DNA from: Xylocopa sonorina
Lineage: Eukaryota; Arthropoda; Insecta; Hymenoptera; Apidae
Reading direction: 5' to 3'
Assembly (NCBI RefSeq): GCF_050948175.1
Contig: NW_027490230.1
Location: forward strand, 186,001 to 250,000
Length of the DNA stretch: 64,000 nt
How positions within the stretch are numbered: position 1 is the stretch's first letter; every line of letters starts with the position of its first letter. Of the stretch, positions 14,710 through 26,202 are shown piece after piece. The notes under the pieces were generated by a model that did not search any database, was not told the origin of the DNA, and saw only the letters and a program-made list of their open reading frames with translations. The position numbers were made by a program, and so were the translations under genes.

Positions 14710-17700
14710 GAAATAGCGTATGCAGATGTCTACGTATCGAAGCAATAGCGTTCAAATGCTTCTTAACACGCGATATAGAATCTCATTTCTATGTCTCATG
14801 ATAAGATATAATATTCGTTGCGAAGCGTCATGTATACCTCGCATACACTTCAAATGAATGTAAATGCGACACCTCCATGCTAGGAAATAGAGTTTCCAGA
14901 TGTCTAGGTATCGAAACAATGGAGTTCTAATGCTTCTTAAAACGAGATGTCGCATTTCATTTCTATGTTTCATGAGAAGATATAATATTCATTGCGGAGT
15001 GTCATGTATACCTCGTATTCACTTGAAAAGAATGTAAATGCGGCACTTCTTTGCTAGGAAATAACGGTTGCAGATATCTACGTATCGTAGCAATAGAGTT
15101 ATAATGCTTCTTAAAACGCGACATCGCATCTCATTTCTATGTTTCATGCCATGATATAATATTCATTGAGAAGTGTTATGTATACCTCGCATACAGTACA
15201 AATGAATGTAAATGCGACACTTCCTTCCTAGGTAATAGCGTTTGCAGACGTCTACGTATCGAAGCAATAGCGTTCAAATGCTCCTTAAAACGCGATATAG
15301 CATCTCATTTCCATGTCTCATGATAAGATATAATATTCATTGTGGAGTGTTATGTATACCTCGAATTCACTTCAAAAGAATGTAAATGCGAAACTGCCTT
15401 GCTATGAAATAGCGTTTGCAGATGTCTACGTATCGTAGCAATAGAATTCTAATGCTTCTTAAATCGTCATATCGCATCTCTTTTCTATGTTTCATGATAA
15501 GATATAATATTGATTGCGAAGTGCCTTGAATACCTCGCATACACTCCAAATGAATGTAAATACGACACTTCCTTGCTAGGAAATAGCGTATGCAGATGTC
15601 TATGTATCGTAGCAATATAATTCTAATGCTTCTTAAAGCGCGAACCGATCCTCATTTCTATATTTCACGATAAAATATAATATTCATTGTGGGGTGTTAT
15701 GTATACCTCGTCTACACTTCCTAGGAATGTAAATGCGTCACTTCCTTCCTAGGAAATAGCTTCTGCAGATGTCTGCGTATCGTAGCAATAGAGTTCTAGT
15801 GCATCTTAAAACTTGATATCGCATGACATTTCTATGTCTTATGATAAGATATAATATTCATTGCGAAGTGTTATGTGTTCCTCGTCTACACTTCAATTGA
15901 ATGTAAATGCAACACCTCCTTTCTAGGAAATTACGTTTCCAGATGTCTACGTATCGGAGCAATAGAGTTCTAATGCTTCTTAAATCGCGATATCGCATCT
16001 CATTCCTATGTTTCATGACAAGATATTATATTCATTGCGAAGTGTTATGTATACCTCGCAATCATTTCAAATGAATGTAAATGCGACACTTCCATGCCAG
16101 GAAATGGCTTGGCAGATGTCCACGTATCGAAGCAATAGAGTTCTAATGCTCCTTAGAACGCGATATCGCATCTCATTTCTATGTTTCATGATAAGCTACA
16201 ATATTCATTGCGAAGTGACATGTATACCTCGTATTCACTTCAAAAGAATGTAAATGCGACACTTCCTTGCTAGGAAATAGCGTTTTCAGATGTCTACGTA
16301 TCGTAGCAATAGATTTCTAAAGCTTCTTAAAACGCGATATCGCATTTAATTCCCATTTTCCATGATGAGATATAATATTCATCGCGAAGTGTCATGTATA
16401 CCTAGCATACACTTCAAATGGATGCAAATGCGACACTTCCTCGCTATTAAATTGTGTTCGCAGATGTCTCCGTATCGAAGCAATAGAGTTGTAATGCTTC
16501 TTAAAACGAGATATCGCAGCTCACTTCTATGTTTCATGATAAGATATAATATTCATTGTGCAGTGTTATGTACACCTCCTATTCACTTCAAAATAATGTA
16601 AATGCGGCACTTCCTTGCTAGAAAATAGCGTTTGCAGATGTCTACGTATCGTTTCATTAGGGTTCTAATCCTTCTCAACACGCAATATCGCATCTCATTT
16701 CTATGTTTCATGATAAGATATAATATTCATTGCGAAGTGTCTTGCATACCTCGCATACACTTCAAATGAATGTAAATGCGGCACTTCCATGCTAGGAAAT
16801 AGCGTTTGCAGATGTCTACGTATCGAAGCAATAGCGTTCAAATGCTTCTTAACACGCGATATAGAATCTCATTTCTATGTCTCATGATAAGACATAATAT
16901 TCGTTGCGAAGCGTCATGTATACCTCGCATACACTTCAAATGAATGTAAATGCGACACCTCCATGCTAGGAAATAGAGTTTCCAGATGTCTAGGTATCGA
17001 AACAATGGAGTTCTAATGCTTCTTAAAACGAGATGTCGCATTTCATTTCTATGTTTCATGAGAAGATATAATATTCATTGCTGAGTGTCATGTATACCTC
17101 GTATTCACTTGAAAAGAATGTAAATGCGGCACTTCTTTGCTAGGAAATAACGGTTGCAGATATCTACGTATCGTAGCAATAGAGTTATAATGCTTCTTAA
17201 AACGCGACATCGCATCTCATTTCTATGTTTCATGCCATGATATAATATCCATTGAGAAGTGTTATGTATACATCGCATACAGTACAAATGAATGTAAATG
17301 CGACACTTCCTTCCTAGGTGATAGCGTTTGCAGACGTCTACGTATCGAAGCAATAGCGTTCAAATGCTTCTTAAAACGCGATATAGCATCTCATTTCCAT
17401 GTCTCATGATAAGATATAATATTCATTGTGGAGTGTTATGTATACCTCGAATTCACTTCAAAAGAATGTAAATGCGAAACTGCCTTGCTATGAAATAGCG
17501 TTTGCAGATGTCTACGTATCGTAGCAATAGAATTCTAATGCTTCTTAAATCGTCATATCGCATCTCTTTTCTATGTTTCATGATAAGATATAATATTGAT
17601 TGCGAAGTGCCTTGAATACCTCGCATACACTCCAAATGAATGTAAATACGACACTTCCTTGCTAGGAAATAGCGTATGCAGATGTCTATGTATCGTAGCA

Positions 17701-18644
17701 ATATAATTCTAATGCTTCTTAAAGCGCGAACCGATCCTCATTTCTATATTTCACGATAAAATATAATAATCATTGTGGGGTGTTATGTATACCTCGTCTA
17801 CACTTCCTAGGAATGTAAATGCGTCACTTCCTTCCTAGGAAATAGCTTCTGCAGATGTCTGCGTATCGTAGCAATAGAGTTCTAGTGCATCTTAAAACTT
17901 GATATCGCATGACATTTCTATGTCTTATGATAAGATATAATATTCATTGCGAAGTGTTATGTGTTCCTCGTCTACACTTCAATTGAATGTAAATGCAACA
18001 CCTCCTTTCTAGGAAATTACGTTTCCAGATGTCTACGTATCGGAGCAATAGAGTTCTAATGCTTCTTAAATCGCGATATCGCATCTCATTCCTATGTTTC
18101 ATGACAAGATATTATATTCATTGCGAAGTGTTATGTATACCTCGCAATCATTTCAAATGAATGTAAACGCGACACTTCCATGCCAGGAAATGGCTTGGCA
18201 GATGTCCACGTATCGAAGCAATAGAGTTCTAATGCTCCTTAGAACGCGATATCGCATCTCATTTCTATGTTTCATGATAAGCTACAATATTCATTGCGAA
18301 GTGACATGTATACCTCGTATTCACTTCAAAAGAATGTAAATGCGACACTTCCTTGCTAGGAAATAGCGTTTTCAGATGTCTACGTATCGTAGCAATAGAT
18401 TTCTAAAGCTTCTTAAAACGCGATATCGCATCTAATTCCCAATTTCCATGATGAGATATAATATTCATCGCGAAGTGTCATGTATACCTAGCATACACTT
18501 CAAATGGATGCAAATGCGACACTTCCTCGCTATTAAATTGAGTTCGCAGATGTCTCCGTATCGAAGCAATAGAGTTGTAATGCTTCTTAAATCGCGATAT
18601 CGCAGCTCACTTCTATGTTTCATGATAAGATATAATATTCATTG
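14710..18644. repeat. 12-monomer higher-order duplication (2086-bp period)
   Basis: Two tandem copies with a period of 2086 bp, which is 12 x 174 minus 2. The first is 14710-16795; the second aligns from 16796 to about 18644, covering about 1.85 kb of the unit. They share rare variants in the same order, for example AACACGCGATATAGAATCTC, TCGAATTCACTTC, GTTCTAGTGCATC and CAGGAAATGGCTTGGC. By eye only a few bases differ per monomer. The block after the first copy (about 16550-16750) reappears at about 19160-19370, so the local rearrangement involved more than one event. Confidence 0.88.
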
Positions 18645-21600
18645 TGAAGTGACATGTATACCTCACATACACTTCAAATGAATGTAAATGCCACTCTTCC
18701 TTGCTAGGAAATAGCGTTTGCAGATGTCTACGTATAGTAGCAATAGAGTTCTAATGTTATTTAAATCGCGATATCGCATCTCATTTCGAAGTTTCATGAT
18801 TAGATATAATACTCATTGTGGAGTGTCATGTATATTTCGTATTCGCTTCAAAAGAATGTAAATGCGACACTTCCTTGCTAGGAAATAGCGTTTGCATATG
18901 TCTACGTATCGTAGCAATAGTGTTCTAATGCATATTAAATCGCGATATCGCATCTCATTTCTATGTTTCATGATAAGATATAATGTTCATTGCGAAGTCT
19001 TATGTATTCCTCGTCTACACATCAAATAGATGTGAATGCGACACTTCCTTTCTAGGAAATTGCGTTTCCAGATTTCTACGTATCGAAGCAATAGAGTTCT
19101 AATGCTTCTTAAAACGAGTTATCGCATAACATTTCTATGTTTCATGATAAGATATAATATTCATTGTGCAGTGTTATGTACACCTCCTATTCACTTCAAA
19201 ATAATGTAAATGCGGCACTTCCTTGCTAGAAAATAGCGTTTGCAGATGTCTACGTATCGTTTCATTAGGGTTCTAATCCTTCTCAAAACGCAATACCGCA
19301 TCTCATTTCTATGTTTCATGATAAGATATAATATTCATTGCGAAGTGTCTTGTATACCTCGCATACACTTCAAAAGAGTGTAGATGCGACATCTCCTTGC
19401 TAGGAAGTAGCGGTTGCAGATGTCTACGTATCGAAGCAATAGAGTGCTAATGCTTTTTAAACCGCATATCGCATCTCATTTTTACGTTTAACAATAAGAT
19501 ATAATATTCATTGTGGAGTGTTATGTATACCTCGTATTCACTTCAAAAGAATGTAAATGCGACGCCTCCTTGCTAGGAAATAGCGTTTCCAGATGTCTCC
19601 GTATCGATGAAGTAGAGTTCTAATGCTTCTTAATAAGCGATATCGCATCTCATTTCTATGTTTCATGATAAGATATAATATTCATAGTGGAGTGTCATGT
19701 ATACCTTGCATACTACTCAAATGACTGTAAATGCGACACTTCCTTGCTAGGAAATAGCGTTTGCAGATTTCCACGTATCGTAGCAATAGTGTTCTAATGC
19801 ATATTAAATCGCGATATCGCATCTCATTTCTATGTTTCATGATAAGATATAATATTCATTGCGAAGTCTTATGTATTCCTCGTCTACACATCAAATAAAT
19901 GTAAATGCGACACTTCCTTTCTAGAAAATAGCGTTTGCAGATGTCTACGTATCGTAGCAATAAATTTCTAATGCTTCTTAAGACGCGATATCGCTTCTCA
20001 TTTCTATGTTTCATGATAAGATATAATACACATTGCGCAGTGTTATGTGTACCTCGTATTCAATTCAAATGAATGTAAATTTGACACTTCCGTGCTAGGA
20101 AATAGCGTTTGCAGATGTCTACGTATCGAAGCAATAGTGTTCTAGAGCTTCTTAAAACGCGATATCGCATCACATATCTATGTTTCTTGATAAGATATAA
20201 TATTCATTGCGAAGTGTTATGTATACCTCGCATACACTTGAAATGAATGTAAATGCGACTCTTCCTTGCTATTAAATAGCGTTTGCAGATATCTACGTAT
20301 CATAGCAATAGTTTTCTAACGCTTTTTAAAATGCGATATCGCATCTCATTTCAACGTTTCACGATAAGATAAAATATTCATTTCGAAGAGTCATGTATAC
20401 CTCGTTTTCAGTTCAAAAGAATGTAAGAGCGACACTCCCTTGCTAGGAAATAGCGTTTCCAGATGTCTACGCATCGAAACAATAGAGTTCTAGTGCTTCT
20501 TAAAACGTGATGTCGCATCCCATTTCTATGTTTCCTGATAAGATATAATATTCATTGTGGAGTGTTATGTACTCCTCGTATTCACTTCAAATGAATGTAA
20601 ATGCGACACTTCCTTGCTAGGAAGTAGCGTTTGCAGATGCCTACGTATCGAAGCTAGAGAGTTCTAATGCTTCTTAAAACAAGATATCGCATCTCATTTC
20701 CATGTTTCATGATAAGATATAGTATTCATTGTGGAGTGTTGTGTATATCTCGTATTCACTTCAAAAGAATGTAAATGGGACACTTCCTTGCTAGGAAATA
20801 GCGTTTGCAGATGTCTCCGTATCGAAGCAATAGAGCTCTAATGCTTCTTAAATCGCGAAATCGCATCCCATTTCTATGATTCGTGATAAGATATAATAAT
20901 CATTGTGGAGTGTTATGTCTACCTCGCATTCACATCAAAAGAATGTAAATGCGACACTTCCTGGCTAGGAAATAGCGTTTGCAGGTGTCTCCGTATCGAA
21001 GCAATAGTGTTCTAGTGCTTCTTGAATAGCGATATCGCATCTCATATCTATGATTTATGATAAGATATAATATTCATTGCGAAGTGTATTGTATACCACG
21101 TATTCACCTCAAAAGAATGTAAATGCGACACTTCCTTGCTAGGAAATAGCGTTGGCAGGGGTCTACGTATCGAAGCAATAGAGTACTAATGATTCTTAAA
21201 TCGCGATATCGCATATCATTTCTTTGTTTCATGATAAAATATAATATTCATTATGGAGTGTTATTATAACCTCGTATTCACTTCAAAAGAATGTAATTGC
21301 AACACTTCCTTGTCATTAAATGCCATTTGCAGATGTCTACGTGTCGTAGCAATAGAGTTCTAATGCATCTTAAATCGCGATATCGCATCTCATTTCTATG
21401 TTTCATGATAAGATATAATATTTATTGTGGAATGTTATGTATTCCTCGTATTCACTTCAAAAGAATGTAAATGCGACACTTCCTTCCTAGGAAATAGCGT
21501 TTGCTGATGTCTATGTATCGAAGCAATAGGGTTCCAATGCTTCTTAAATCGCGAAATCGCTCTTCATTTCTATGTTTCATGATAAGATATAATATTCATT

Positions 21601-21939
21601 GTGGAGTATTATATATATCTCGTTTTCACTTCAAAAGAATGTAACTGCGACACTTCCTTGCTAAGAAATAGCGTTTGCAGATGTCTACGTATTGCAGCAA
21701 AGGAGTTCTAATGCTTCTTAAATCGCGATATCGCAACTCATTTCTATGTTTCATGATAAGATATAATATTCATTGTGCAGTGTTATGTATATCTCGTCTA
21801 CACTTCAAGTGAATGTAAATGCGACACTTCCTTGCTAGGAAACAGCGTCTGCCGATATCTACGTATCGTAGCAATAGAGTTCTAATGCTTTTTAAAAAGC
21901 GATATCGCATCTCATTTCTATGTTTCGTGATAAGATATA

Positions 21940-22760
21940 ATATTTATTGCGAAGTGTCATGTATACCTCGTATTCACATAAAAAGAATGTAAATGACCGT
22001 CGCTTCTTTGCTAGGAAATAACCGTTTGCAGATGTCTCCGTATCGTAGCAATAGAGTTCTAATGCATTTTAAAACGCGATATCGCGTCTCATTTCTATGT
22101 TTCATGATAAGATAAAATATTCATTGTGGAGTGTTATGTATACCTCGTATTGACTTCAAGAGAATGTAATTGCGACTCTTCCATGCTAGGAAATATCGTT
22201 TGCAGATGTCTAGGTATCGTAGCAATAGAGTTCTAATGCTTCTTAAATCGCAATATCGCCTCTCATTTCTATGCTTCATGTTAATACATAATATTCATTG
22301 CGAAGTGTCATGTATACCTCGTATTCACATAAAAAGAATGTAAATGACCGACACTTCTTTGCTAGGAAATTACCGTTTGCAGATGTCTCCGTATCGTAGC
22401 AATAGAGTTCTAATGCTTCTTAAAACGCGATATCATATCTCATTTCTATGATTCGTGATGAGATATAATATTCATTGCGAAGTGTCACCTATACATCGCA
22501 TACACTTCAAATGAATGTAAGTGCGACACTTCCTTGCTAGGAAATAGCATTTGCAGATGTCTCCGTATCGAAGGAATAGGGTTCTAACGCTTCTTAAAAC
22601 GCAATGTAGCATCTCAATTCTATGCCTCATGTTAATATATAATATTCATTGCGAAGTGTCATGTATACCTCGTATTCACATAAAAAGAATGTAAATGACC
22701 GACACTTCGTTGCTAGGAAATAACCGTTTGCAGATGTCTAGGTATCGTAGCTATAGAGTT
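21940..22760. repeat. 351-bp satellite dimer with insertions
   Basis: The string AAATGACCG occurs at 21991 and 22342 and, as AAATGACCGACAC, at 22693, a spacing of 351 bp each time. Each of these monomers has an extra base or two in the GCGACACTTC box and another in the AGGAAATAACCG box, so the two-monomer unit is 351 rather than 348 bp. The same insertions in three places indicate copying of a dimer rather than independent mutation. Confidence 0.8.
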
Positions 22761-24285
22761 CTAATGCTTTTTAAATCGCGATATCGCATCTCATTTCTAT
22801 GTTTCATGATAAGATATAATATTCATTGTGGAGTGTTATTTATACCTCGTATTCAATTCAAAAGAATGTAAATTTGACACTTCCTTGCTAGGACATAGCG
22901 TTTGCAGATGTCTACGTATCGCAGCAATAGAGTTCTAATGCTTCTTAAAACGCGATATCATATCTCATTCCTATGATTCGTGATAACATATAATATTCAT
23001 TGCGAAGTGTCACTTATACATCGCATACACTTCAAATGAATGTAAGTGCGACACTTCCTTGCTAGGAAAAAGCGTCTGCAGATGTCTACGTATCGAAGCA
23101 ACATAGTTCTAATGCTTCATAAAACGAGATGTCGCACCTCATTTGTATGTTTCATGATGAGATATAATATTCATTGCGAAGTTTCATGTATTCCTCGTAT
23201 TCACTTCAAGTGAATGTAAATGCGACACTTCCTTGCTAGGAAATAGCGTTTGCAGATGTCTACGTATCGAAGCAATAGAATTGTAATGCTTCTTTAATCG
23301 CGATATCGCATCTCATTCATATGTTTCGATATAAGATATAATATTCATTGTGTAGTGTTATGTATACCTCGCATACAATTCAAAAGAATGTAACTGCGAC
23401 ACTTGCTTGCTAGGAAATGGCGTTTGCAGATGTCTACGTATCGTAGCAATAGTGTTCTGATGCTTCCTAAAACGCGATATCGCATCTCATTTCTATGTTT
23501 CATGATAAGATATGATATTCATTGCCAAGTGGCATGTATACCTCGCACACACTTCAAATGAATGTAAATGCGACACTTCCTTGCTAGGAAATGGCGTTTG
23601 CAGTTGTCTACGTGTCGAAGCAATAGAGTTCTAATGCTTCTTAAAACGCGCCTTAGCATCTCATTTCTATGTTTCATGATAAGGTATAATATTCATTGTG
23701 AAGTGACATGCATACCTCGTATTCACTTCAGAAGAATGTAAATGCGACACTTTCTTGTTAGGAAGTAGCGTTTGCAGATGTCAAGGTATCGAAGCAATAG
23801 CGTTGCAATGCTTCTTAAATCGAGAAATCGCATCTCATTTCTATGTTTCATGATAAGATATAATTTTCATTGCGAAGTGCCATGTATACCTCGTATTCAC
23901 TTCAAAAGAATATAAATGCGACACTTCCTTGCTAGGACGTTGCGTTTGCAGATGTCTACGTATCGATGCAGTAGAGTTCTAAAGCTTCTTATACGCGCTT
24001 TTGCATCTCATTTCTACGATTCATGATAAGATATAATATTCATTGCGAAGTGACGTGCATACCTCGTATTCACTTCAAAAGAATGTAAATGCAACACTTC
24101 CTTGCTAGAAAGTAGCGTTTGCAGTTGTCTAGGTATCGAATCAATAGAGTTCTAAAGCTTCTTAAATCGAGATATCGCATCTCCTTTCTATGTTTCATGA
24201 TAAGATATAATATTCATTGCAAAGTGGCATGTATACCTCGCATACGCATCAAATGAATGTAAATGCGACACTTCCGTGTTAGGAA

Positions 24286-24289
24286 GTAG
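24286..24289. repeat. Target-site duplication of the gypsy element (left)
   Basis: GTAG immediately precedes the left LTR. It matches GTAG at 39189-39192 after the right LTR. The uninterrupted satellite reads GGAAGTAGCGTTTG at this spot, so removing the element and one GTAG restores a normal monomer. A 4-bp duplication is usual for several insect Ty3/gypsy lineages. Confidence 0.93.
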
Positions 24290-25830
24290 TGTCACGTCCT
24301 GGCGAACAAATTATTCGTATCCCAGGAGACTGAATGACACAAGCATTTTTGTCGAGAATTCGGTCCGGTATAAAACGCGTATGACCGGGTTCGTCGATTC
24401 TGGCAAGACGCGGGCACCGTAAACAATCGCGAACGCGTGTAAGGAGGGATTTTACTTACCTTTTGCTGATTTCCCTCTTCTGCTTTCAGATGTGGCGATC
24501 GTTGAGTGTCGTTTTCGGGGGAGGAGTCGGCGTACGGCTGGCTGAAATCGGGGTTGTGACGGTGGAGCTGCGATGAATGGCGCCGTCCGTCGATGAACGA
24601 AGAATTCTGGCGTTTCACCAACGTATTCCGCACGAGATAATGGATTAAATTCTTCCTCCCGGCGCGAATAGTTCGTTTATGAACACTCAAGTTGTTGCGA
24701 ACTTGGAAGAATTTGTATTAAAATATAATTGAATTTAGAAATGGAGTTGGAATGAACTAGAACTTGATGTGGTAGGAAAATAATAAAGTATATTCTAAAT
24801 CAAAGAGTACAAGAACAATTATTTCTAGGTATTAAGACTAGGTTAACTATGAATTAGGAATTAGAACAAAGACTTTAGAACTAGGAACCTCATCGAGGCT
24901 GCGCGACGGCCCTAAGGCGCGACTTGGAAGAGACTTGGAATTGGAAGTGCCCGAAGGCGAGATAGAACTGTACCGTACTGACGGTACTGACTGACTGTGT
25001 CTCCCAAGATGCGTCTGCGACCTCCTCGACTCTCGGAGCGCTTCGGTCGTGTGCGAACGTAGGTGAGAGTATGTGGTCGCCCGAGTGGGGTTTCGGCGTT
25101 GCGTGGTGGGGTTAGCGGCGCGTGCCGCTGAGGCGGTCGCGATCTCGCGCGTCGCGGGTTACTTAATTAGCGCAACTTATGAATATAGAGATACAAGTAT
25201 GAAATTAGAAATTACGCCTTAAATGTAAAATGTGTGTTGTTTGTGTCGTTATAAAGTAGTGTCGTGTAAATTCTATGAGCTAGGAATACAGAGCTTAGAA
25301 TGTAGGAGTATATATATAATGTTAATTAATAATATTAGAAATAGTATTTTGGGCATGGCAGATCTGGGATGGTGAAATTGTAGAGTCCTTTGTACGGTGA
25401 GGGTTCCCGTCGTCGGATCTCGTGGAGGTTGATTCTCCTGGTACGTCCCTGGAGTGAGCGAGAGGGCGAGTTTCCCTGCAGGTAAGTGTGAGACGGTGGA
25501 TGGCTCCTTGAGTGGGAGCGAGACAGCGCACATGGTCCTTGATGCGAGCGAGATGGCGAGCACCTCTGCGGGTGCGAGTGAGACGGAGGGTAGGTCCCTT
25601 GGAGTGAGAGAGACGGCGAGCACCTCTGCGGGTGCGAGTGAGTCGGAGGGTATATCCCTTGGAGTGAGAGAGACGGCGAGCACCTCTGCGGGTGCGAGTG
25701 AGACGATGGTCGTAGCCTTTGGCCTGAGTGAGACGGCGAATTGCGCCTGGGTGTTGCCTGTGGTGCAGGCGCGTGAGGGTGGTTGCTGTGGTGCGTTGAG
25801 AGGGTGGCAGGTGGCACGCCTGACGTCACA
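24290..25830 (-). repeat. 3' LTR of the gypsy element
   Basis: 1541 bp with the same ends as the 5' LTR. The first 245 bp differ from the other LTR at about 8 positions, including apparent CpG to TpG changes (CTTTCGCTG versus CTTTTGCTG). The palindrome GTTTATAAAC of the other LTR is GTTTATGAAC here. It retains the 207 bp (25211-25417) missing from the 5' LTR. The minisatellite portion is the same length in both LTRs (413 bp from the deletion point to the LTR end) but has a different order of units. Confidence 0.94.
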
Positions 25831-26189
25831 CCTTCCCCCTTAGAAAAAGAATTTCGCCTATTGCGAAATCTCTGGACTGATGTGGGCTCGATGTGGTATG
25901 CTACTCGTCTCGTGTGCTGTGGAGGAGATTGGTCCTCCTTGGCGTGTATGCTGCTCTCATCTCGTGGATGCTGTGGTCTCTCGTCTCGTGGATGCTGTGG
26001 TCTCTGCGTATCTTGTGCTGCTACGGCTGCACTCTGTTTGGTTGCACTTTTCTTCTGAGGTGCACTTTGTTCGTTTGTCACTGTCACCGATTCTTTTACT
26101 CTTTGTTCATTAAGATTTTCAGTTTTTGATTTTGACTTACACTTTTCACTGTCTCCTACATTCGATCGAACTCTCATACGTGCATTCAT
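25335..26189 (-). CDS. Uncharacterised frame downstream of pol, running into the 3' LTR
   Basis: A 284-codon frame starting at an ATG 14 bp past the readable end of pol (26203). Its first 120 or so residues lie in the internal region and are rich in Lys, Arg, Gln, Ser and His, with a short duplicated stretch RPQHPRDE. It then crosses the polypurine tract into the LTR, where it encodes the minisatellite as 20-residue Ser/Pro/His repeats (SLSLQGTYPPSHSHPQRC). It occupies the position of env in errantiviruses, but I see no signal peptide, cysteine pattern or membrane segment, so it is not an envelope gene. It has no internal stops, unlike gag and pol, but low-complexity repeats can keep a frame open by chance. 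It could be an accessory basic protein or nothing. Confidence 0.35.
   Translation of the reverse strand: MNARMRVRSNVGDSEKCKSKSKTENLNEQRVKESVTVTNEQSAPQKKSATKQSAAVAAQDTQRPQHPRDERPQHPRDESSIHAKEDQSPPQHTRRVAYHIEPTSVQRFRNRRNSFSKGEGVTSGVPPATLSTHHSNHPHAPAPQATPRRNSPSHSGQRLRPSSHSHPQRCSPSLSLQGIYPPTHSHPQRCSPSLSLQGTYPPSHSHPQRCSPSRSHQGPCALSRSHSRSHPPSHTYLQGNSPSRSLQGRTRRINLHEIRRREPSPYKGLYNFTIPDLPCPKYYF
25437..25760. repeat. 60-bp minisatellite in the 3' LTR
   Basis: CACCTCTGCGGGTGCGAGTG begins at 25561, 25621 and 25681, a perfect 60-bp spacing. Each unit has two related halves of about 30 bp built around GTGAGAGAGACGG and GCGAGTGAGACGG. More diverged halves extend on both sides. In the minus-strand downstream frame the unit encodes a 20-residue repeat rich in Ser, Pro and His. 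Confidence 0.9.
25831..25841 (-). other. Polypurine tract
   Basis: On the minus strand AAGGGGGAAGG lies directly before the 3' LTR start TGTGACG. This is where plus-strand DNA synthesis would be primed. Its place fixes the coding direction together with the primer site at the other end. Confidence 0.88.
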
Positions 26190-26202
26190 CGATTGTAGGC
26201 GC

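Larger units (their letters stand above)
1..24289. repeat. 174-bp satellite DNA array, left arm
   Basis: Head-to-tail AT-rich monomers of 174 bp. The box GATATAATATTCATTG recurs at 28, 202, 376, 550 and 724 and continues with occasional 1-3 bp slips to the element boundary, giving about 140 monomers. Other conserved boxes are AGGAAATAGCGTTTGCAGAT, GTCTACGTATCGAAGCAATAG and the 10-bp palindrome GCGATATCGC. Several linked variants alternate, for example GCGAAGTGTCATG followed by CGCATACACTTCAAATG, against GTGGAGTGTTATG followed by CGTATTCACTTCAAAAG. No gene is visible. Because 174 is divisible by 3, minus-strand frames stay open across monomers and produce repetitive 60-130 aa ORFs, which I regard as spurious. 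The array begins outside the window. A centromeric or pericentromeric role is plausible from the monomer size and HOR structure but is inferred. Confidence 0.97.

Noticed and set aside
590..24200. Many 60-110 aa minus-strand frames of the MLRYVDICKRYFLARKCR type in the left satellite, and plus-strand frames such as MRHFLARK
   Set aside because: They are the satellite monomer translated: 174 bp is 58 codons, so a frame with no stop in one monomer stays open over the next. They break at arbitrary points, occur in several frames and on both strands, and show no codon-level constraint.
1..24289. CENP-B box in the satellite
   Set aside because: No monomer segment fits the TTCG....A..CGGG core by eye.
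24292..24690. 132-aa minus-strand frame in the LTR, with a copy at 37858-38256
   Set aside because: Present in both LTRs because LTRs are duplicates. It ends exactly at the LTR terminus, and in the 5' LTR its ATG overlaps the TATA-like palindrome, so it would probably not be transcribed whole.
25335..26189. Retroviral-type envelope gene after pol
   Set aside because: No signal peptide, membrane segment, cleavage site or cysteine pattern; the sequence is low-complexity and basic.
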